Source: Halomonas borealis (GTDB lineage Bacteria > Pseudomonadota > Gammaproteobacteria > Pseudomonadales > Halomonadaceae). Taken from it: DNA of 64,000 bases. Each line of letters starts with the position of its first letter. The first letter of the stretch is position 1. This document shows positions 47,479 through 56,446 of this stretch, in pieces. The notes under the pieces were generated by a model. The model did not search any database. It had not been told where the DNA came from and saw nothing but the letters and a program-made list of their open reading frames with translations. Position numbers and translations under genes: made by a program. The DNA lies in the NCBI RefSeq assembly GCF_004798905.1, contig NZ_SDMO01000001.1, positions 372,001 to 436,000 of the forward strand, in the 5' to 3' direction.

Positions 47479-49155
47479 ATGCCACAACCCCGCGCCCAGA
47501 TCCGTCCTCGCCGCCGCCCACCCCTGCATTTCTTGCCGCTGGGTGGCTGTGGCGAGATCGGCATGAACCTCAACCTCTATGGTTATGGCGACAGGGGCCA
47601 GGAACGCCGCTGGATCGCCGTGGACTGCGGCATGATGATTCGCCAGGATTTGCCCGACAGCCCCCTTCAGGTTCCCGACCTGGGGCCGATGGGCGAACTC
47701 GGCATCGCCCCCGAGGCACTGATCATCACCCATGGCCATGAGGATCACATCGGGGCGGCGGCCTGGCTGTGGCCGCAATGGGGCTGCCCGATCCATGCCA
47801 CGCCACTGGCCGCGGGCCTGCTACGGGCCAAGTTCGCCGAACGCGGGCTCTCCCCGGCGGCCATCCACGTCATCGAGCCCGGCGAGGCCATGAGCATCGG
47901 CCCCTTCGGCTTGCGCTATCTGCCGTTGACTCACTCGATCCCCGAAAGCTGTGCCCTGCTGATCACCGCCGGCACGCACCGCGTCCTGCACACCGGCGAC
48001 TGGAAACTCGACCCCGAGCCGCTGATCGGCCCGGCCGTGAACGCCGACCTCTACCAGGCCCTGGCCCCGGTCGACCTGGTCGTCGGCGACTCCACCAATG
48101 CGCCGCTGCCCGGCCACTCGCGCAGCGAAGGCGAGGTGGCGCAGGCCTTGACCCAGGCCATCGAAGGCTGCCAAGGGCGTGTGGTGGTCAGCTGCTTCGC
48201 CAGCAACCTGGCGCGGGTCCTGGCGATCGGGCGCGCCGCCGCGCGTTGTGGACGCCGGGTCGCGCTGATGGGGCGCTCCATGGAACGCATGGTCGGCGTG
48301 GCGCGCGGGCTCGGGTATCTGGAGGACATGCCGCCGCTGGTCCCGATCTCCGACATGGGCTACCTGCCGCCCGGTGAGGTACTGGTCATCGCCACCGGCA
48401 GCCAGGGCGAACCCCGCGCGGCACTGTCGCGGCTCGCCCAGGGGCGGCATCCGCACGTCGAGCTGGAAAGCGGCGACAGCGTGATCTTCTCGTCCAAGGC
48501 GATTCCCGGCAATGAGCGGCTGATCGAGCGCCTCAAACGCGGCCTGAGCCATCTTGGCGTGTCGCTGCTCGACGAGGGCCATCAGGCGGCGCTGCATGCC
48601 TCGGGCCACCCCGCCCAGGAAGAGCTCTCTACCTTCTACGGCTGGACACGCCCTCGCCACCTGCTGCCGGTGCATGGCGAGCCGCGCCATCAGCAGGCCC
48701 ATCAGGCGCTCGCGCAGTCGCTGGGCATCGCGGCGCCGCTGGTACCCCGCAACGGCGACATGATTCGCCTGGACGGCGACGGCCTACACCTCGAGGCTCG
48801 CCACGCCCAGCAGCCACGCATCATTCACCAGGATGAGATCGCCCGTCTGCCGGGCCTGGGAGGCGGCGAGGCGCGCCATGGCCAACTGCACCTGGCGCTG
48901 ACGGTGATGGCCACCGAACAGGGCTGGACACGCATCGGTCGCCTGCTGCTGGATGCCAGCGAGACCAGCCCGCTGGACGAGGACAGTTTCGTCGACTGGC
49001 TCGACGACTGCCTGGACGACATTCAGGTGGAATCCCTGGCCGACCTGCGCCTCGCTCTACGGCCACGCCTGATCGCCTGGTTCGGCGATCACCTGCGCCG
49101 AATGCCCGAGATCCATCTGCAGATCCTGGCGGCGGAAGCCGAACTCTCGGACTAA
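47479..49155 (+). CDS. RNase J family metallo-beta-lactamase/beta-CASP ribonuclease
   Basis: 558 aa. After a basic start the protein has LPLGGCGEIGMNLNLYGYG and the zinc motif HGHEDHIGA, then LPLTHSIPES, HTGDWKLD and GDSTNA, followed by the beta-CASP part with VVSCFASNLARVL, ATGSQGEPRAAL and FSSKAIPGNE, and the late LPVHGEPRHQQAH. These are RNase J hallmarks. The family acts as a 5'-3' exonuclease and endonuclease in mRNA and rRNA processing. RNase J is standard in Firmicutes and alphaproteobacteria and less common in gammaproteobacteria. The C-terminal domain here is alpha-helical and acidic. Confidence 0.88.
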   Translation: MPQPRAQIRPRRRPPLHFLPLGGCGEIGMNLNLYGYGDRGQERRWIAVDCGMMIRQDLPDSPLQVPDLGPMGELGIAPEALIITHGHEDHIGAAAWLWPQWGCPIHATPLAAGLLRAKFAERGLSPAAIHVIEPGEAMSIGPFGLRYLPLTHSIPESCALLITAGTHRVLHTGDWKLDPEPLIGPAVNADLYQALAPVDLVVGDSTNAPLPGHSRSEGEVAQALTQAIEGCQGRVVVSCFASNLARVLAIGRAAARCGRRVALMGRSMERMVGVARGLGYLEDMPPLVPISDMGYLPPGEVLVIATGSQGEPRAALSRLAQGRHPHVELESGDSVIFSSKAIPGNERLIERLKRGLSHLGVSLLDEGHQAALHASGHPAQEELSTFYGWTRPRHLLPVHGEPRHQQAHQALAQSLGIAAPLVPRNGDMIRLDGDGLHLEARHAQQPRIIHQDEIARLPGLGGGEARHGQLHLALTVMATEQGWTRIGRLLLDASETSPLDEDSFVDWLDDCLDDIQVESLADLRLALRPRLIAWFGDHLRRMPEIHLQILAAEAELSD

Positions 49156-49248
49156 CAACGGCCAGCCGCAGGGTGTTTTCGCCCGACGCAAAAGCAAACC
49201 CCGACGGCTTAGCCCTCAGGGTTTTCTTTTAGCTCGGCGCTTGTCGCT
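49156..49248. repeat. Terminator-bearing intergenic repeat, copy 4
   Basis: The left flank GCCGCAGGGTGTTTTCGCCC is followed by GACGCAAAAGCAAACCCCGA, and the right flank is AGCTCGGCGCTTGTCGCTTC. It lies between the convergent RNase J and H-NS-like genes. Confidence 0.65.
49196..49224. terminator. Terminator after the RNase J gene
   Basis: AAACCC and GGC pair with GCC and GGGTTT around unpaired CGAC/CTCA bases, followed by TTCTTTT. The stem is less perfect than in the other copies. Confidence 0.65.
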
Positions 49249-49542
49249 TCACGCCTTGTCGGCGGCCTTCTTCGGCGGCCGGCCACGCTTGCGCTGGGGC
49301 TGCTCGGGCACCAGATCCTCGACGGACAGGCCCGCCTCGTTGATCTGTTCGCGAATCTCGGCGAGCTTGCGCGCCTTGAGGACTTCTTCTTCCTGCCGCT
49401 GGCGTTCCTCGTCATTCTTCTGCTCGATGACCTCGCCGATCACCTCGGCCAGCTTATGGAGTTGCTCCATGCTGAGTTGACGAGCCGCCGCACGGGCCAC
49501 GTTCTTGTTGCGCGCGATACGCTCCAGGGTTTGCTCGGACAT
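49249..49542 (-). CDS. Small H-NS-like protein with coiled coil and AT-hook motif
   Basis: 97 aa. The first 30 residues (RIARNKNVARAAARQLSMEQ) are helical. Residues about 35-70 are rich in Glu, Lys and Arg with coiled-coil spacing. The C-terminus RKRGRPPKKA contains RGRP, the core of an AT-hook that inserts in the minor groove. This fits an H-NS/MvaT-type nucleoid protein, although the usual H-NS TWTGxGRxP motif is reduced to the hook. A strong GGAGG eight bases upstream fixes the ATG at 49542. It could silence AT-rich DNA such as the island at 21.6-29 kb. Confidence 0.65.
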   Translation of the reverse strand: MSEQTLERIARNKNVARAAARQLSMEQLHKLAEVIGEVIEQKNDEERQRQEEEVLKARKLAEIREQINEAGLSVEDLVPEQPQRKRGRPPKKAADKA

Positions 49543-49773
49543 TGCCCCCTCCAGGACGACGATTGATAAACGATCACCCACGACTGATGCCGTTAAAAGT
49601 ATATGTCCTACGCCGTCGTTGGCAAGAAAAGGCGCGGCAAAAAAACCCGCATGCCGATCGGGGAAGAAGAGAAAACGCCGCCGCATCGACACGAAAAGGC
49701 TTGGGCATTAGCGGGCCGCGCGGCTCGGAGCCCAGCGGCGATCTCCCCACCGCAGCGGTGCCGATGGCCGATG

Positions 49774-50766
49774 CTAGCCGCCGGTCATGTTCATGAAGCG
49801 CACCACCTGAACGTCGCCGTCGGTGGTGAAATGATGGCGTTCCGGCTTGAGTGGCATGGCCGCCACGATGGCCGCCTTGAGGACCTCGATATCACCGGGA
49901 TGACGACGCATCACGGCCCTCAGGTCCACCGAGTGTTCGTTGCCGAGACACAGCAGCAGCCGGCCTTCCGCGGTGACGCGAACCCGGTTGCAACTGGAGC
50001 AGAAGTTGTGGCTATGCGGCGAGATGAAGCCGACCCGAGTCTCGCTGTCGGGCATCCGGAAATAGCGTGACGGGCCAAGCGTCGTCTCGGTGGTCGGCAG
50101 CAACGCATGGCGCGTCTCGATCAACGCCTGCACCTCGTCGCTGGAGCAGAAGGTCTCCTCGCGTCCGTGGTCGGAGACGTCACCCAGCGGCATCTCCTCG
50201 ATGAAGCTGATATCGAGCCCCTCGCGGCGCGCGAAGTCCACCAGGTCGATGACCTCGTCGTCGTTACGCCCCTTGAGGATGACGGCATTGAGCTTAATGC
50301 GCTCGAACCCCGCCTCCTTGGCGGCACGAATCCCGTCGATCACCCGTTGCAGATCACCGGTACGCGTGAGCTGACGAAAACGTTCCGGATCGAGGGAATC
50401 GATGCTGATATTGAGCCGTTCTAGGCCACCCTCGCGGAGGCGGCTGGCATACTTGGGCAGGCTCGCACCATTGGTGGTCATGGCGAAGTCCTTGAGCCCG
50501 GGTAACGACCCGATGTCCTCGACGAGCTGGTCGATCGAGCGTCGCACCAAGGGTTCTCCGCCGGTCAGGCGTACCTTCTCCACGCCCAGTTCGGTGAAGG
50601 CCCGGGCCACCAGGGCGAGCTCCTCGAGGGTCAGCACCTGGGCCCGCGGCAGGAAGGTCATCTCCTCGCTCATGCAATACACACAGCGGAAGTCGCAGCG
50701 GTCGGTCACCGAGATACGCACGTAACGCACGCGCCTTCCGAAGTCGTCGATCAGCTCGTCGCTCAT
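49774..50766 (-). CDS. moaA: GTP 3',8-cyclase MoaA
   Basis: 330 aa radical-SAM enzyme. The N-terminal cluster motif is CDFRCVYC, followed by [10 protein letters not shown]. The C-terminal second 4Fe-4S cluster uses [10 protein letters not shown] and a later LLCLG cysteine. The Gly-Gly end (MNMTGG) needed for activity is intact. It converts GTP to 3',8-cyclo-GTP, the first step of molybdenum-cofactor synthesis. Its ATG overlaps the moaE stop, making it the last gene of the operon that starts at mobA. Confidence 0.96.
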   Translation of the reverse strand: MSDELIDDFGRRVRYVRISVTDRCDFRCVYCMSEEMTFLPRAQVLTLEELALVARAFTELGVEKVRLTGGEPLVRRSIDQLVEDIGSLPGLKDFAMTTNGASLPKYASRLREGGLERLNISIDSLDPERFRQLTRTGDLQRVIDGIRAAKEAGFERIKLNAVILKGRNDDEVIDLVDFARREGLDISFIEEMPLGDVSDHGREETFCSSDEVQALIETRHALLPTTETTLGPSRYFRMPDSETRVGFISPHSHNFCSSCNRVRVTAEGRLLLCLGNEHSVDLRAVMRRHPGDIEVLKAAIVAAMPLKPERHHFTTDGDVQVVRFMNMTGG

Positions 50767-51224
50767 GATGATACCTCCCAGCGTTTGGCATCGTGATGAT
50801 CGGCCTCGCGTTCGGCGATCCAGTAGTCGCCGCTCGCGGTGTGCTCTTTCTTCCAGAAAGGGGCACGGGTCTTGAGATGGTCCATGATGAAGTCGCAGGC
50901 CTCGAAGGCCGCCCGCCGATGGGCACTGGCGACCACCACCAGGACGATCGGATCGCCCGGTGCAAGACGGCCCACGCGATGAATGATCCGCACCGCCTGC
51001 AAGGGCCAGCGAGACTCGGCCTCGTCGGCGATCGCCTCGAGCGCCGCCTCGGTCATGCCCGGATAATGCTCCAGGCTCAACGCCTGCACGTCGGGGCGTT
51101 CGTTGACGTCGCGCACCAGGCCGGTAAAGCCGACCACGGCGCCGATATCGGTACGCGCCTCGAGCAATCGGCGCTGCTCCTCGCCGGCGTCGAAGGTTTG
51201 TTGTTGTACTCGTACGCGTGACAT
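50763..51224 (-). CDS. moaE: Molybdopterin synthase large subunit MoaE
   Basis: 153 aa. The segments [22 protein letters not shown] and [17 protein letters not shown] are family signatures, and [10 protein letters not shown] carries the catalytic lysines that react with the MoaD thiocarboxylate. It converts cPMP to molybdopterin together with MoaD, which here is supplied as a fusion with MoaC encoded just upstream. It lies 2 bp from the fusion gene and overlaps moaA by four bases. Confidence 0.95.
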   Translation of the reverse strand: MSRVRVQQQTFDAGEEQRRLLEARTDIGAVVGFTGLVRDVNERPDVQALSLEHYPGMTEAALEAIADEAESRWPLQAVRIIHRVGRLAPGDPIVLVVVASAHRRAAFEACDFIMDHLKTRAPFWKKEHTASGDYWIAEREADHHDAKRWEVSS

Positions 51225-51226
51225 GG

Positions 51227-52036
51227 TCAGCCTCCGGTCACCGGGGGAAAGAACGCCACTTCGTCCTCGGCGGTCAACGGCGTGGCGTTACCCGCCATCA
51301 CCTGGTTGACGGCGCATAGCACCCGCCCCTCCTCGAGGCCCGCGAAACGCTCGTCCATGGCCTTGAGCGCTCGCTTGAGCGCCCCTACATCGGCGCGCTC
51401 GAGTGCCTCGAAGGGCACCGACACCTCCCCGACCCCGAGGCGCTCGCGCAGCTCGGCCAAGCACTTGACCAGGATGCACGGCTGCTCGGTATCACAGCGC
51501 ACCCCCAACGAGACCTCTCCGGCCTCGCCCTCGCCGGTGACGATCGGCACCTCGGTGGCGTCGCCCCGGCGGGAATAGTCGCCGGACTTGCCGCCGGTCT
51601 TGCTGTCGAGGCGGATCGCGCCGATCTCCATGCCCTTGTCCACCGCCTTGCACATATCGTAGAGCGTCAGGCAGGCCACCGACACGGCCGTCAGCGCCTC
51701 CATCTCGACGCCGGTACGCCCATTCAGCCGGCAGGTGGCGGACACCTGCACGCAGGCATTGGCGTCGTCGAGTTCGAACGCCACCTCCACCTTGGACAAG
51801 GCCAGGGAGTGACACAATGGAATCAGCTCATGGGTGCGCTTGGCGGCCTGGATGCCGGCGATGCGCGCCGTGGCCAGCACATCGCCCTTGGGCAGGCCAC
51901 CGTCGGCGAGCAGCGCCAGCGTCTCGGGGCGCATGCGGATCACGCCGGACGCGCGCGCCTCGCGGCGACTCTCGGCCTTGTCGCCCACATCGACCATGTG
52001 GGCCTCGCCGCGGGCATTGAGATGGGTCAGGCTCAT
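51227..52036 (-). CDS. MoaC-MoaD fusion (cPMP synthase / molybdopterin synthase small subunit)
   Basis: 269 aa. Residues 1 to about 160 are a complete Moa[17 protein letters not shown], the active-site [29 protein letters not shown] with catalytic MEA, and KSGDY at its end. After a short linker, residues about 185-269 form a MoaD ubiquitin-like domain ([32 protein letters not shown]) with the C-terminal Gly-Gly that is thiocarboxylated. The two are normally separate proteins. The single frame is continuous with no stop between them. The ATG at 52036 follows GAGG; an earlier in-frame start would overlap moeA. Confidence 0.93.
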   Translation of the reverse strand: MSLTHLNARGEAHMVDVGDKAESRREARASGVIRMRPETLALLADGGLPKGDVLATARIAGIQAAKRTHELIPLCHSLALSKVEVAFELDDANACVQVSATCRLNGRTGVEMEALTAVSVACLTLYDMCKAVDKGMEIGAIRLDSKTGGKSGDYSRRGDATEVPIVTGEGEAGEVSLGVRCDTEQPCILVKCLAELRERLGVGEVSVPFEALERADVGALKRALKAMDERFAGLEEGRVLCAVNQVMAGNATPLTAEDEVAFFPPVTGG

Positions 52037-52046
52037 GAATAACGCC

Positions 52047-53306
52047 TCATGACAGTCGGAAAAGGGGTTGGATGACCACCGCCTCACCGGGTTCGACCAC
52101 GGCGCGGGCCGCATCGATCTCGATCAGGCAGTCGGCGGCCACCATCGAAGACAGGATGCCGGAGCCCTGGGGCCCGGTGGGCCGCACCCAGCGCCGCCCC
52201 TGGTCGTCGCTGCGGCACGTGGCGCGCAGGAAGTCGGTGCGGCCGACGCGGCCCTCGAGCGGCCTATCGGAAAGGGCGATCTCGCGTCGTGGCGCGAGAT
52301 CGTCACGCCCCTGCAGCCGCCGCAGCAGCGGTGCGACGAACTGCAGGAAGGTGACCATCGCCGCCACCGGGTTGCCGGGCAGGCCGATGAAGGGCACCGC
52401 TCGCTCGCCGAGCGTGCCGCAGGCCAACGGCCGACCGGGACGCATGGCGACGCGCCAGAAGGCCAACCGACCGAGCGCCTCCAGGGCCTGGCGGGTGCAG
52501 TCGGCCTGCCCCGCCGAGACGCCGCCGCTGGTCAACACCAGGTCGGCCCGACGGGCGGCGCCATCGAGGGCCTCGACCAGCGCGGCGCGATCATCGACCA
52601 GGATACCCAGATCGATCACCTCGGCGCCGTTTTCCGCCAGCAGGCCGGCCAGCGAGAAACGGTTGGCGTCATACACGCCGGCCGCTGGCAGGGCCTCGCC
52701 CGGGGCGATGACCTCGTCGCCGGTCGAGAAGATCGCCACCCGTGGCCGACGGTGCACGCTGGCCTCGCTCAACCCGATCGAGGCCAGAAGCCCGAGCTCG
52801 GCGGCCCCGAGCCGCGTGCCGGCCGCCAGGGCCCGCTCGCCACGGGCGAGGTCTTCGCCGGCCTGGCGCACGTTCTGGCCGCGACACACCGCCCCCGGCC
52901 GCTCGATCTCGACGCGTGGCTCGCTGCCCGCCGCGCCCCGCAGCTGTTCGCGCATGATCACGGTATCGGCCCCCGGTGGCAACGGCGCACCGGTGGTGAT
53001 CGTCACGCATTCACCGGCGACGAGGGGCGTCTGCCGCCGCTGCCCCGCCAGTACCTCGCCGACCCGATGCCAGTGCGACGGCACGTCGGCATCGGGCCAG
53101 GCCAGGGCGATGCCATCCATGGCGGCGTTGGTATTCTGAGGCACATCGATGGGTGAATTCAGCGTCTCGGCGAGCACCCGCCCCGATAGGGCCGCCAGCG
53201 CCACCCGCTCGGCGGGCAACGGGTCGGCCACCAGCCCGATCAGCGCCTCGCGGGCCTCGTCAGGCGACAGCATGGGTGCGCCGTGCTCGAAGCAGGAAAG
53301 CGTCAT
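52047..53306 (-). CDS. moeA: Molybdopterin molybdenumtransferase MoeA
   Basis: 419 aa. [42 protein letters not shown] and TSGGVSAGQ are the MoeA signatures, and [13 protein letters not shown] closes the central domain. MoeA inserts molybdate into MPT-AMP to give Moco. The gene lies 10 bp upstream of the moaCD fusion and overlaps the mobB stop by four bases. A second ATG eleven codons in (before LSPDEAR) is a possible alternative start. Confidence 0.95.
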   Translation of the reverse strand: MTLSCFEHGAPMLSPDEAREALIGLVADPLPAERVALAALSGRVLAETLNSPIDVPQNTNAAMDGIALAWPDADVPSHWHRVGEVLAGQRRQTPLVAGECVTITTGAPLPPGADTVIMREQLRGAAGSEPRVEIERPGAVCRGQNVRQAGEDLARGERALAAGTRLGAAELGLLASIGLSEASVHRRPRVAIFSTGDEVIAPGEALPAAGVYDANRFSLAGLLAENGAEVIDLGILVDDRAALVEALDGAARRADLVLTSGGVSAGQADCTRQALEALGRLAFWRVAMRPGRPLACGTLGERAVPFIGLPGNPVAAMVTFLQFVAPLLRRLQGRDDLAPRREIALSDRPLEGRVGRTDFLRATCRSDDQGRRWVRPTGPQGSGILSSMVAADCLIEIDAARAVVEPGEAVVIQPLFRLS

Positions 53307-53890
53307 GGTGAAAGTACCTCGCCTCGCGGCCGACGCCGTCGGGGCCAGCGGGCAGGCCAGGCGACGACCCAGTCGGCGAGGGCCTCGAGATCGTTGATAT
53401 CCAGCGCGGCGACGCCGGCCGGCAGCGCTGGTGCGCCGTCGCTTGCCACCGCCACGACCCAGGCGTCCTCGAACGCCAGGAGCGACTGACCCAGCGCCTC
53501 GCGATAGAGCTCGAGCTTGGGCAACGGCCAGGCCTTGAAGCCTTCCACCAACACCAGGTCGGGGCGCTGCGGGCGAACCATCTCGACCAGCTCGGCGAGG
53601 TCGGCCTGTTCACGCTCGGGGGTCTCCATCATCAGCGCGATCCGCGCCCGGGAGGCGACCAGGATCGGTTCGGCGCCGGCCTGGCGCAGCCGATGGCTGT
53701 CCTTGCCGGGTTGATCGACGTCGAAGGCATGGTGGGCATGCTTGATCACCGCCACCCGCAGCCCACGTTCGCGCAGGGCCGGCAGCAGACGCTCCAGCAG
53801 GGTCGTCTTGCCGGTGCCGCTCCAGGCGGCGATGCCCAGCAGGGGTAATGCCTCGTCCAGCGGCAGGGCACCGCCCAGGGTGTCATTCAT
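53303..53890 (-). CDS. mobB: Molybdopterin-guanine dinucleotide biosynthesis adaptor MobB
   Basis: 195 aa P-loop GTPase. Walker A is WSGTGKTTLLERLLP, followed by VAVIKHAHHAFDVDQPGKDS and the Walker B-like DLVLVEGFK, all standard for MobB. It binds GTP and MobA and helps MGD formation. The ATG at 53890 overlaps the mobA stop (ATGA), which fixes the start. The C-terminal tail is Arg-rich (WPRRRRPRGE). Confidence 0.93.
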   Translation of the reverse strand: MNDTLGGALPLDEALPLLGIAAWSGTGKTTLLERLLPALRERGLRVAVIKHAHHAFDVDQPGKDSHRLRQAGAEPILVASRARIALMMETPEREQADLAELVEMVRPQRPDLVLVEGFKAWPLPKLELYREALGQSLLAFEDAWVVAVASDGAPALPAGVAALDINDLEALADWVVAWPARWPRRRRPRGEVLSP

Positions 53891-54504
53891 GACCGCAGTG
53901 CCTCCCGGCGGCACGCTTCCAGGCGCCGCTTGTCGTCAAGGGTGTTGAGATTGGCGAAGGCCTCGGCACGCGCCGACATGTCTACGGCCTGCCAGGCATG
54001 GCGCCCGAACCAGCCCTCGACCCGCCGCTCGCCGGCGGCGAACGCACAGCCCAGGTCATCGACCAGCGAGCGCCGCATCAACGCCACCACCGGGTGCAGG
54101 CGCCGGCCGTCATGCGCCACGGCGATATCGGCATCGCCGCGGCCGGCGATCAGGCGTGCGACGAGGTCGTCGGGCAGCAGCGGGCTATCGCAGGGCACCA
54201 CGACCACCCAGTCGCCGGTCGCCGCCCGCAGGCCGCTGTAGAGCCCCATCAGCGGCCCCATGTAGCCCGTTTCGAGGTCAGCGATGACCCGGTCGGCCCA
54301 GGCGGCATAGGCCTCGGGATGACGATTGGCGCTGATCAAGCACTCCGCCACCCGACCGTTCAGGGGCGCCAGCGCATGACACACCAGGGGCCGCCCGGCG
54401 AAGGGCTCGAGGCCCTTGTCGCGACCCTCCATGCGCCGCCCCTGCCCCCCGGCCAGCACGAGGCCGGTGAGGGTCTCTCGATGAATCACGAACCGCCCCC
54501 GCAA
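53887..54504 (-). CDS. mobA: Molybdenum cofactor guanylyltransferase MobA
   Basis: 205 aa nucleotidyltransferase. The N-terminal LVLAGGQGRRMEGRDKGLEP is the GTP-binding signature, and VVPCDSPLLPDDL is the metal-binding segment. It joins GMP to Mo-molybdopterin for DMSO-reductase-family enzymes such as nitrate reductase and formate dehydrogenase, none of which is encoded in this window. First gene of the six-gene cofactor operon; the regulator gene at 54.7 kb is divergent. Confidence 0.95.
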   Translation of the reverse strand: MRGRFVIHRETLTGLVLAGGQGRRMEGRDKGLEPFAGRPLVCHALAPLNGRVAECLISANRHPEAYAAWADRVIADLETGYMGPLMGLYSGLRAATGDWVVVVPCDSPLLPDDLVARLIAGRGDADIAVAHDGRRLHPVVALMRRSLVDDLGCAFAAGERRVEGWFGRHAWQAVDMSARAEAFANLNTLDDKRRLEACRREALRS

Positions 54505-54694
54505 GATGGATGAGCATGACGATCATCATGCCTCAGCCTCGCGATGGGTGCCATGACCCCAGGGTCGGCGAATGTCTCAAAACCGACCTCGGCGGCCACG
54601 CCTTACCGCCGAGGCGATGACACGGTATCATCCGTTCAACTTTTTCCACGGCAGATGCCCTGCCGACACGCACAGGATCACGGCCCCACCGCAC

Positions 54695-55288
54695 ATGACC
54701 ACGATGGATGAAGGCTTCAACGTCGGCGCACGGCTGCGCCAGCTACGCAAGGAAAAGGGGCTCTCCCAGCGAGAACTCGCCAAGCGCGCCAGGGTCACCA
54801 ACAGCAGCATCTCGTTGATCGAGCAGAATAGCGTCAGCCCTTCGGTGAGCTCGCTGAAGAAAATTCTCGACGCCCTGCCGATGTCGATCAGCACCTTCTT
54901 CGCCGGCGAGAAAACCAGCCATCCCCGCCCCTTCTACAAGGCCGAGGAACTCACCGAGATCGGCGATGGCCTGTTGTCCTGGCGGCTGGTAGCCGCACGA
55001 CGCCCGGATCGACACATGTCGATCCTCCACGAACGCTATCCGCCCGGCGCCGACAGCGGCGAGGAGATGCTCGAGCACGATGGCGAGGAAGGCGGCGTGG
55101 TGATCGCCGGCCGGATCGAGATCACCGTCGACGGCGAGGTGGAAGTGCTGTCGGCAGGCGACGGCTACTACTTCGACTCACGCCTGCCGCACCGCTTTCG
55201 TAATGTCGACGACACGGAGTGCGTGATCGTCAGTGCCAATACGCCGCCGTCGTTCTCGGACGGCGGCGACGAAGTGCATCACGGATAA
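54695..55288 (+). CDS. XRE-family regulator with C-terminal cupin (PuuR-like)
   Basis: 197 aa. Residues about 10-65 are a Cro/C1 helix-turn-helix (RLRQLRKEKGLSQRELAKRA, ISLIEQNSVSPSVSSLKKIL). Residues about 115-185 form a cupin (HDGEEGGVVIAGRIEITVDG, GDGYYFDSRLPHRFRN) that usually binds a small effector. PuuR relatives repress polyamine or amine catabolism; no such gene is beside it here, so the target is unknown. The start at 54695 is the first of two close ATGs. The gene ends at a strong terminator repeat. Confidence 0.85.
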   Translation: MTTMDEGFNVGARLRQLRKEKGLSQRELAKRARVTNSSISLIEQNSVSPSVSSLKKILDALPMSISTFFAGEKTSHPRPFYKAEELTEIGDGLLSWRLVAARRPDRHMSILHERYPPGADSGEEMLEHDGEEGGVVIAGRIEITVDGEVEVLSAGDGYYFDSRLPHRFRNVDDTECVIVSANTPPSFSDGGDEVHHG

Positions 55289-55385
55289 GCCGCGAGCTGC
55301 AGCGTGAAACCGCCCGACGTAAAAGCAAACCCCGAAGGTGTCGTCTTCGGGGTTTGCTTGTCGCTCGGCGCTTGTCGTCGCACTC
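55289..55385. repeat. Terminator-bearing intergenic repeat, copy 5
   Basis: Clearest copy. The left flank is GAGCTGCAGCGTGAAACCGC, followed by CCGACGTAAAAGC; the core is a perfect hairpin; the right flank is TTGTCGCTCGGCGCTTGTCG. It lies between the convergent regulator and mmsB genes. Confidence 0.75.
55325..55357. terminator. Bidirectional intrinsic terminator (regulator / mmsB)
   Basis: GCAAACCCCGAAG (55325-55337) pairs perfectly with CTTCGGGGTTTGC (55345-55357) around a 7-base loop, with AAAA on the left side and TTG on the right. Confidence 0.85.
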
Positions 55386-55403
55386 AGTGCATCCGGCGCG
55401 GCA

Positions 55404-56303
55404 TCATTCCCCCGCCCGATAGAGCCACTGGATGCTGGAGAAATCCAACTGGCCGCTGCCCTGGGCGCTGTGCAGCGCGAACAGGTTGCGCGCCTGGGAG
55501 CCCATCGGCACGCTGGCCCGGGCCTTGAGCGCCAGTTCCCAAGCCAACCCCAGGTCCTTGGCCATCAGGTCGGTGAGAAACCCTCCCTGGTAGTCCCGGG
55601 AGGCCGCCGAGCCCTCCATCACCCCCGGCCAGGGGTTGTAGACGTCGAGCGCCCAGTTGCCGCCGCTGCTCTGCCGCATGATGCCGGACAACACCGCCGG
55701 GTCGAGCCCGTTCTTCACTCCCAGCGCCAGCGCCTCGGCGGTACCGCTCATCAAGATGCCGAGCAGCATGTTATTGCAGATCTTGGCGACCTGCCCCGCT
55801 CCGACCTCTCCGGCGTGGAAGATGTTCTTGCCCATGGCCTCGAGCACCGGCTTGCCCCGCGCGAACCCTTCTTCGCTGCCACCGACGATGAAGGTCAGCG
55901 TGCCGGCCTTGGCACCGCCGATGCCCCCGGAGACCGGCGCGTCCAGATAGCTCAGCCCCCGGGCGGCCGCGGCCTCCCCGACCCGCTGCGTGTCCTCGGG
56001 GGCGATGGTCGAGGCGTCGATCAACAGCGGCTCATGCGCCAGGCCATCCAGCAAGCCCGGGGTCGCGTCATCGACGCCGAGGTAGAGCCCTCGCACATGC
56101 GCGCCGGCGGGCAGCATGGAGATGATCACGTCGGCGTCACGGCAGGCGGCCTCGGCGCTCTCGCCGCGCCGGGCTCCCTGCCCTTCGAGTGCCGTCATGG
56201 AATCCTCGACCAGGTCGAAGACGCAGACGTCGTGGCCCGCCTCCAGCAGGTTGGCGGCCATCGGCGAGCCCATGTTGCCGAGTCCGATAAAGGCGATATT
56301 CAT
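55404..56303 (-). CDS. mmsB: 3-hydroxyisobutyrate dehydrogenase
   Basis: 299 aa NAD-dependent beta-hydroxyacid dehydrogenase. The N-terminal IAFIGLGNMGSPMAANLL is the NAD motif, DAPVSGGIGGAKAGTLTFIV the substrate motif and GAGQVAKICNN carries the catalytic Lys. It oxidises 3-hydroxyisobutyrate to methylmalonate semialdehyde in valine breakdown. The ATG at 56303 has AAGGAG upstream. It is last in a minus-strand run after the HIBYL-CoA hydrolase and acyl-CoA dehydrogenase genes, which act before it in the pathway. Confidence 0.94.
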   Translation of the reverse strand: MNIAFIGLGNMGSPMAANLLEAGHDVCVFDLVEDSMTALEGQGARRGESAEAACRDADVIISMLPAGAHVRGLYLGVDDATPGLLDGLAHEPLLIDASTIAPEDTQRVGEAAAARGLSYLDAPVSGGIGGAKAGTLTFIVGGSEEGFARGKPVLEAMGKNIFHAGEVGAGQVAKICNNMLLGILMSGTAEALALGVKNGLDPAVLSGIMRQSSGGNWALDVYNPWPGVMEGSAASRDYQGGFLTDLMAKDLGLAWELALKARASVPMGSQARNLFALHSAQGSGQLDFSSIQWLYRAGE

Positions 56304-56446
56304 GGCGTGCTCCTTGTGTTTCTTGTGATGTTGTAGCGGGATATCACATGGCAAGCGCTGAGCGATGTCGTGGGCAAAGAGAGCCCGGCCGGCGGCTCAA
56401 TGAAGAGGCGGAGCCCCGCCGCCGGCCAGGATATCGAGCGCAGCCT

